In this document: positions 57,649-64,000 of the stretch, piece by piece
Layout: the number at the start of each line of letters is the position of its first letter
Numbering within the stretch: the stretch's first letter is position 1
DNA from: Staphylococcus intermedius NCTC 11048
Lineage (GTDB): Bacteria; Bacillota; Bacilli; Staphylococcales; Staphylococcaceae
Direction of reading: 5' to 3'
NCBI RefSeq assembly: GCF_002902385.1
Contig: NZ_PPQH01000040.1
Span: 1-64,000 of the forward strand
Length of the DNA: 64,000 nt
The notes under the pieces: generated by a model
The model's database searches: none
Seen by the model: the letters and a program-made list of their open reading frames with translations, nothing else
Told to the model about the DNA's origin: nothing
Position numbers and translations under genes: made by a program

Positions 57649-57836
57649 CGAGGACAAGTAGTAAATTGAGTGATTTTAAGAGAGTCAGTGGTCGCTGTGA
57701 ACTGATAATGGCTTGTTTATGAATACACCTCAACAAATGATTTCAACGTCTGCAATGAACGTATCATTGTGAGAGACCCAAGTATGGTGGTACCGTGCAA
57801 ATTGCGCCCTTACGTCGATGTAAGCGGTGTTTTTTT
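57649..57836 (+). promoter_or_regulatory. T-box leader of tyrS
   Basis: AGTAGTAAATTGAGTG and AGAGAGTCAGTGG (Stem I), specifier TAC (tyrosine) at 57724-57726 after TTTATGAA, T-box ATGGTGGTACCGTG at 57785-57798, and a terminator (CGCCCTTAC with GTAAGCGGTG, 57804-57830) with T7. Uncharged tRNA-Tyr permits readthrough. Confidence 0.96.
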
Positions 57837-57844
57837 ATTTTTAA

Positions 57845-59119
<1,275 letters not shown>

Positions 59120-59124
59120 TGATT

Positions 59125-59162
59125 AAAAAAGAGATTAGGCCGTTCATGCCTAATCTCTTTTG
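59125..59162. terminator. Bidirectional terminator between tyrS and htrA
   Basis: AAAAGAGATTAGGC with GCCTAATCTCTTTT, perfect 14-bp stem, flanked by A and T runs. Confidence 0.92.
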
Positions 59163-59170
59163 CTTTCAAT

Positions 59171-60442
59171 TTATGGCGATGTGTTGGATTCGGTTAACGT
59201 CACGTCAACTTCTTTAGTTTTGCCATTGCGATTAATTTTGAGTTTGATTTGGTCGCCTGGCTTTTTATCTTTATATAGGTAAGATCTTAAATCCGAGTCA
59301 TTATCGACTTGATGTCCATCAATCGCAACGATGATATCACCTTTTTCAATATCTATGCCACGTCGTTGAACTTGAGCCACATAAACGCCTGAATCTACAC
59401 CGCTATTTGTTTTATATTGTTCTGGAATATCTGCAACGTTAATCATACCGATACCAATAGAAGGGCGTTTCACTTCACCATGTTTTACGAGTTCAACGAT
59501 GACTAATTTTACTTCATTACTTGGAATCGCAAAACCAATGCCTTCTACTTGTGGTGCCGCAATTTTCATTGAGTTAATGCCAACAAGATTACCATCGATA
59601 TCCACTAATGCACCACCTGAGTTACCAGGGTTAATGGCCGCATCTGTTTGGAGTACTGTGACTTTGTTTGCACCTGCAGACGTATCAGCTTCAATCGTAC
59701 GTTCACTTGCTGATATAATACCTGAAGTTACGGTGTTCGCAAACTCAAGACCTAGTGGATTCCCCATCGCAAACACACTGTCTCCCGTTTTCACTTTTGA
59801 TGAATCGCCAAATGTGATAGCTTTAATATCATCTCTATCTTTAATTTTAAGCACAGCAATATCTGTTAATGGGTCAGTGCCGACAAGTTTGGCATCGACT
59901 TGTTTTGAATTGTGTAAATGTACTTTAATTGAAGAAGCACCTTCGATCACGTGATTGTTTGTGACGATAAATGCATCCCCGTTATTTTTTTGATAGACTA
60001 CACCTGAACCGATACCTGTTGGCTCAGCTTTTGCAGATTTACCTTGTAATAAATCACCTAAGTTTTGGGCACGTTGTTCATTGATGACACCTACAATGGC
60101 CGGTGCTTGATCCTGAATCATTTCGTTCACTGACTTGTATTTATGACTTTTGCCATCAAGCGAGTTACCGCCTTTTTGATCATTTGCTACTTTGACATCC
60201 GAACCATTTTGATTGCCCCAAGGTAAAACGTTTGATAATCCTCCCGTAGCCCCGACTACAATGAGTGCACCTAAAATGCCAGCAAGTAGTGAAACAATAA
60301 TCACTTTAAGCCATGGGAATTGAGGTTGCTTTGGAGGGGGGGACGTACGATAAGATGAAGCACGTTGACCATCATCTATGTGTTTGTTTTGATGCATTTC
60401 TTGTTGTTCTTTTGCTTGTTGTTCATTATCGTTTTCTCGCAT
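59171..60442 (-). CDS. htrA: Membrane-anchored HtrA-family serine protease
   Basis: 423 residues. A charged cytoplasmic head (1-44), membrane helix 45-68, trypsin-like domain with H164 (TNNHVIEG), D194 (DPLTDIAVLK) and S275 (NPGNSGGAL), then one PDZ domain (about 320-415). Degrades or refolds damaged exported proteins. Corresponds to S. aureus HtrA1, which also neighbours tyrS. AAGGAGG before the ATG. Confidence 0.95.
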   Translation of the reverse strand: MRENDNEQQAKEQQEMHQNKHIDDGQRASSYRTSPPPKQPQFPWLKVIIVSLLAGILGALIVVGATGGLSNVLPWGNQNGSDVKVANDQKGGNSLDGKSHKYKSVNEMIQDQAPAIVGVINEQRAQNLGDLLQGKSAKAEPTGIGSGVVYQKNNGDAFIVTNNHVIEGASSIKVHLHNSKQVDAKLVGTDPLTDIAVLKIKDRDDIKAITFGDSSKVKTGDSVFAMGNPLGLEFANTVTSGIISASERTIEADTSAGANKVTVLQTDAAINPGNSGGALVDIDGNLVGINSMKIAAPQVEGIGFAIPSNEVKLVIVELVKHGEVKRPSIGIGMINVADIPEQYKTNSGVDSGVYVAQVQRRGIDIEKGDIIVAIDGHQVDNDSDLRSYLYKDKKPGDQIKLKINRNGKTKEVDVTLTESNTSP

Positions 60443-60596
60443 AAAATTCCTCCTTTATACATATTATGATAAAATTTTTAATGATTTACCAGTAGGATAC
60501 TATCCAACTTTAGACCGATTTTAGAGAATGCTTGTTGAAAAGGTATGGAGATGATAGAATTTAAAGGATTAATCTAAAGTAGAAGCAGGTGTGAAC

Positions 60597-61214
60597 ATGT
60601 TATATCATATTATCGGAAAAATCATTGAGCTTATCGTAGCGAAAGGATTGAAAAATTTAGAAGTGATTGGACGTGAGCATCAACCCCAGTCGAATCGTTA
60701 TGTCGTCACGTGTAATCATGAAAGTTATAACGAAATCTTATTGTTAGGTGTCTCATTATTGCCAAATCAAATTCACTATATGGCAAAGCAGGAACTATTC
60801 AAAAATAAGTGGTTTGGCGGATTATTAACACGATTAAATGCATTTCCAGTGAATCGTGAAAACCCAGGACCAAGTACATTGAAAACACCAGTAAAATTAT
60901 TAAAAGACAATAAAATAGTAGGTATTTTTCCACAAGGGCATCGTACGACAGAAGAAACACCGTTAAAACGTGGAGCTGCAACGATTGCGATTTTGGCGAA
61001 ACAACCGATTTTACCAGCTGCTTATGTCGGTCCAACAAAATTGATCGGTTTATTCACAGGCAAAGCTTACATCAAGTTTGGTGAACCGATTGATACGACA
61101 GATCTTCCAAAAGATTTGAATCGTCAAGAGAAAGTGGATTATGTAACGCAACAATTGAGTTTACGTACAAAACAATTGCAAGATGAATTAAATGCTTACG
61201 TTAGAAGTAAATAA
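60597..61214 (+). CDS. plsC: PlsC-like 1-acyl-glycerol-3-phosphate acyltransferase
   Basis: 205 residues. The acyltransferase motifs are present but altered: NHESYNE (40-46) in place of NHxxxxD, so the acid is Glu46, and FPQGHRTTE in place of FPEGTRS; RENPGPSTLK is normal. Adds the second fatty acid to lysophosphatidic acid at the membrane. Substituted motifs may mean another acyl acceptor. ATG 60597 is well placed after CAGGTG. Confidence 0.85.
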   Translation: MLYHIIGKIIELIVAKGLKNLEVIGREHQPQSNRYVVTCNHESYNEILLLGVSLLPNQIHYMAKQELFKNKWFGGLLTRLNAFPVNRENPGPSTLKTPVKLLKDNKIVGIFPQGHRTTEETPLKRGAATIAILAKQPILPAAYVGPTKLIGLFTGKAYIKFGEPIDTTDLPKDLNRQEKVDYVTQQLSLRTKQLQDELNAYVRSK

Positions 61215-61216
61215 GA

Positions 61217-61258
61217 TGAAAAGGCGATATGAGTTGTGATGACTTGTATTGCTTTTTT
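61217..61258 (+). terminator. Terminator of plsC
   Basis: AAAGGCGATA with TATTGCTTTT (two wobbles), loop of 17 bases, T run. Confidence 0.7.
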
Positions 61259-61351
61259 ATTTACAATGCAATGTAAAATCGTATTTAGGCATCACAAGTA
61301 ATCCATGTTATAATGTTTTTATCTGAATTTTCTGCAATGGAGGGTCTAGGT

Positions 61352-62476
61352 ATGACGAAAGCGATACTTTTTGATGTAGACGGCGTGTTTTTAGATGAAT
61401 CGCGTTGTTTTGATGTTTCGGTTTTAACAGTTTATGAGCTGCTATATAGTTCAGACTATTTGGGGTTAAAGTCGCATATAGATTTAGCACAGTTGACGGA
61501 TGCACAAATTACGGACATTCGTGCGACGTTATTTAAAAACGATGTGATTTTAAATCGTTTAAAATCAATGGGGATTAACTCAAACTGGGATATGCTATTT
61601 GTTGTCTTTTCAGTACATTTTATTGAATGTTTAAAGCAGTTAAGTCTTGATGAACGATTAAATTACTTAAATGTTTCACAGTTTAATGAGGAGACTTTAC
61701 GTAAAGTGGGGCAACAGGTTTCGAAAATGAATATCAAACATGAGCAACCACTTCAATTTATCGAAAATGCGCCTGAGGGACGTTCACAAATTTATCAGTC
61801 ACTACAAAGTTATGCGATGACGGAACTCGAAGTGGAAGAGGCAAAACTTTTTGATATTAGCAGTCCGTTATGGCAGCTGTCACAAGAGATTTATCAAGAA
61901 TGGTATTTAGGGACAGCACTCTATGAAGAGGTCGAAAAGAAAAAAGCAAAGACGGATTATAAGCGTGGATACATCTATCATGAAATTGCATTGGCACCAA
62001 TCAATGAGATCAAGCAGTTGTTAGATGATTTAAAGGCGGCGGGGTACCGACTCGCAATTGCGACAGGACGACCACGAACAGAGACGATTGTTCCATTTGA
62101 GACACTTGATTTATTATCGCATTTTGATGATGCATATATCGTTTCGGCGAGTGAAGTATTAGAGGTTGAATCGCGTTATCCAGAGTTAAAGCCATTAGGG
62201 AAGCCGAACCCATTTAGTTATATTGCTGCATTTAATGGTAATGAAAAGCAAGATTATTATGCATACGCTACAAATCAAGAAAACCGAATGGAAAATGAAA
62301 CGGTGACAATCGTGGGTGACTCACTTGCAGATTTATTCAGTGCCCAAACTGTTAATGCGCAATTTATCGGAACTTTGACAGGTTTGAAAGGGAAAGCAGC
62401 TGAAAAAGAATTGCGGGATCACGGTGCAGAAATACTTGTCGATAATGTATTAGATATACGAGAAATTTTATTATAA
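61352..62476 (+). CDS. HAD-superfamily hydrolase
   Basis: 374 residues, longer than most phosphoglycolate-type HADs because of a large cap inserted at about 20-210. Motif I DVDGVFLDES (D8, D10), motif II/III region IATGRPRTETI and K203-like lysines, motif IV VGDSLADLFSA. A phosphatase with unknown substrate. GGAGG lies 8 bases before ATG 61352; the ORF start at 61313 is unsupported. Followed by a terminator. Confidence 0.85.
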   Translation: MTKAILFDVDGVFLDESRCFDVSVLTVYELLYSSDYLGLKSHIDLAQLTDAQITDIRATLFKNDVILNRLKSMGINSNWDMLFVVFSVHFIECLKQLSLDERLNYLNVSQFNEETLRKVGQQVSKMNIKHEQPLQFIENAPEGRSQIYQSLQSYAMTELEVEEAKLFDISSPLWQLSQEIYQEWYLGTALYEEVEKKKAKTDYKRGYIYHEIALAPINEIKQLLDDLKAAGYRLAIATGRPRTETIVPFETLDLLSHFDDAYIVSASEVLEVESRYPELKPLGKPNPFSYIAAFNGNEKQDYYAYATNQENRMENETVTIVGDSLADLFSAQTVNAQFIGTLTGLKGKAAEKELRDHGAEILVDNVLDIREILL

Positions 62477-62485
62477 AGATAACAA

Positions 62486-62526
62486 AGAGGCTGGGGAACA
62501 CAGATTGATTTCCCAGCCTTTATTCG
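62486..62526 (+). terminator. Terminator of the HAD gene
   Basis: AGGCTGGGGAA with TTTCCCAGCCT (one mismatch), then TTATT; it forms the left end of copy C. Confidence 0.78.
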
Positions 62527-62867
62527 TGGAACTATATCTTCAGTAAATGACAATATCAACGAAAATGAGGAAGAATTGGAAATAAAAATTGGATGCTATG
62601 GGTTGTCCTCATTTCATAAACTTGCCCTAAATGACTGTATTTGATGTAAGATTGCCCGAAGGCTAAGACTCCTGAGGGATCAGCTGGTCCGGAAAATCCA
62701 CTAACGCCTCAACAAGTGTAACAGTTTAATCAAGCGTTAGTTAGTTGAAGGATCAGCCCCTAGGAACGCGAAGCCATGAGGGCAATCAAAACACAATTCA
62801 TAGCGAAAGGGCAAGTTTAACAAAATATTACATCAATACCATCAAAAACTTTTATTTCCCAGCCTCT
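62486..62867. repeat. Inverted-repeat-bounded intergenic element, full copy C
   Basis: 382 bases filling the gap between the HAD gene and serA. Ends are a perfect 10-bp inverted repeat (AGAGGCTGGG and CCCAGCCTCT). Its left end is a terminator hairpin. The middle holds a second inverted pair GATTGCCC (62650) and GGGCAATC (62780) around a nested palindrome that matches copies A and B in reverse. No ORF. MITE-like in form. Confidence 0.75.
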
Positions 62868-62875
62868 GCTTATCT

Positions 62876-64000
62876 TTAATTATCTAATGTGACTTGTAAC
62901 ACACTTTGGAAACCGTCAATTTCTAATAATGCTTCACGCACTGTATCATTGATAGGGTGATCGATAGATAAGATCATCATCGCGTCACCGCCAACTTGAG
63001 AACGACCTAGATGCATTGAAGCAATGTTGACACCGTGTTCACCTAAAATTTGTCCCGTTTTACCAACAATACCCGGACGGTCAAAATGATGAATGACGAG
63101 CTGATAACGTTCAGGTTTAAAGTCAACAGGATAATCATTAATCCGCACAATACGTGGACCAAAACCGTTTAATACCGTTGCACCAATCTTCACAACATCG
63201 CCTTTATTGATGAGTTCGAGCTCGATATAGTTACTGAATCCTTTTTTCTTTTTCGTTTTTTCAATCGTATACGTCACGTTTTGTTCATTTAATAATACAA
63301 GTGCATTGATGAGATTCACATGATCCCCCATATCTTGTTCGAGTACACCTTTAACGAGTGTTCGTGTGATGAGACTCGTATCATCTAACGCAATGTCACC
63401 CGCATATGTAATTTTAAGCGTACGTGGGGCTTTTGGCAGGAGTTGAATTCCTACTTTACCCGTCGTTTTAGCCAAATCAACGAACGGTTTAAGTTCTTCA
63501 TCTTCATTAAATACACCACTTGGCGCATTGACTGCATTGGCCACATTTTCATGTTTGATAATGTCGATAATTTCTTGCGCAACTGACACCGCCACTTTTT
63601 CTTGTGCCTCAAGCGTCGAAGCACCTAAGTGAGGCGTGACAATAATTTTTGGATGTTTCGTAACAGGTGAATTGATCGCAGGTTCATTTTCAAATACATC
63701 CAATGCAGCACCGGCGATTTTATTTTGGTCTAATGCCTCGATTAAAGCAGTTTCATCAATGATGCCACCACGTGCAACGTTAACGATTTGCATGTTTGGT
63801 TTCGCTTGATTAAAGAAGTCTGCGTTGACGATACCTTTCGTTTTTTCAGTCAGAGGTGTATGAACTGTCACGAAATCCGCTTGTTGTGCGATTTCATCGA
63901 CGGTCGCTCTCGTGAATTCTAACTCTTTCGCTTTTTCTTCACTTAAATAAGGGTCATATGCTAAAACACGCATGCCAAAACTTTGCAAACGTTTCGCGAC
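62876..64000 (-). CDS. serA: D-3-phosphoglycerate dehydrogenase, 3' part
   Basis: At least 374 C-terminal residues; the N-terminus is beyond the window, so the ATG at 63988 is not the start. Contains the NAD domain (QIVNVARGGIIDETAL; HLGASTLEAQEKVAVSVAQE), the allosteric substrate-binding insert and the C-terminal ACT domain (HHFDRPGIVGKTGQILGEHGV, cut to 20 in motif form: VIHHFDRPGIVG). Oxidises 3-phosphoglycerate in serine synthesis. The full protein is normally about 530 residues. Confidence 0.96.
   Translation of the reverse strand, partial: VAKRLQSFGMRVLAYDPYLSEEKAKELEFTRATVDEIAQQADFVTVHTPLTEKTKGIVNADFFNQAKPNMQIVNVARGGIIDETALIEALDQNKIAGAALDVFENEPAINSPVTKHPKIIVTPHLGASTLEAQEKVAVSVAQEIIDIIKHENVANAVNAPSGVFNEDEELKPFVDLAKTTGKVGIQLLPKAPRTLKITYAGDIALDDTSLITRTLVKGVLEQDMGDHVNLINALVLLNEQNVTYTIEKTKKKKGFSNYIELELINKGDVVKIGATVLNGFGPRIVRINDYPVDFKPERYQLVIHHFDRPGIVGKTGQILGEHGVNIASMHLGRSQVGGDAMMILSIDHPINDTVREALLEIDGFQSVLQVTLDN

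Noticed and set aside
59499..59954. 151-codon plus-strand frame within htrA
   Set aside because: Antisense shadow of the htrA protease domain; no start signals.

Overview
The window is a 64-kb stretch of a low-GC Firmicutes chromosome and is almost certainly Staphylococcus. Recognisable staphylococcal markers are a Rot-like SarA-family regulator, the SigS/EcfX pair, the membrane glucosaminidase SagB, bifunctional AroA, and long runs whose order recalls the S. aureus chromosome (tal to leuS; pepV-dat-trmB; ytpPQR-ftsK-murC; aroA-ccpA-acuCA-acsA-fhs-sgtA-tyrS-htrA-serA). Divergent protein sequences and an ldh gene inserted beside rot point away from S. aureus itself. A veterinary species of the intermedius/hyicus type is a guess and is not shown by the sequence.

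Layout. 1-4.3 kb: a NERD-like membrane protein, an aldo/keto reductase, two overlapping crcB fluoride channels and transaldolase. 4.3-9.1 kb: sigS-ecfX (leftward), sagB, a 26-residue membrane peptide gene not previously called, and an FAD protein with a lysine tail. 9.2-12.9 kb: an FMN riboswitch and ribD-ribE-ribBA-ribH. 13-19.6 kb: a TetR/hydrolase pair, proline dehydrogenase with a CcpA site, a lysophospholipase-like protein without its nucleophile, ldh with a Rex site, and rot. 20-25.9 kb: the mnmL-mnmM tRNA modification pair, an MFS transporter, and T-box-leuS-rhodanese. 25.9-26.6 kb: a gene-free stretch with two copies of a hairpin repeat. 26.6-46 kb: housekeeping genes including murJ, rsuA, pepV, dat, trmB, ytnP, ytpPQR, ftsK/sftA and murC. 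46-57.5 kb: the carbon-control and acetate block aroA, ccpA, acuC-acuA, acsA and fhs, with a group II intron between acsA and fhs. 57.5-64 kb: T-box-tyrS, htrA, plsC, a HAD protein, another repeat, and the 3' part of serA, which runs off the window.

How the parts fit. The acetate module is coherent: acsA makes acetyl-CoA, and divergent acuA-acuC acetylate and deacetylate AcsA. acsA has a textbook promoter followed by a perfect CcpA operator, and ccpA lies 2 kb away with its own cre-like site. Further cre-like sites precede proline dehydrogenase and fhs. Redox control appears at ldh through a Rex-box-like site. Riboflavin and two aminoacyl-tRNA synthetases are under classic leader-RNA control (FMN riboswitch, two T-boxes).

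The least ordinary material is non-coding. A family of terminator-linked, inverted-repeat-bounded elements (copies near 14.8, 26.0, 26.3 and 62.5 kb) recurs, and one diverged copy behind acsA is split by the group II intron, which sits directly after the acsA terminator as class C introns do. Comparisons with S. aureus and B. subtilis are from memory; no database search was run.
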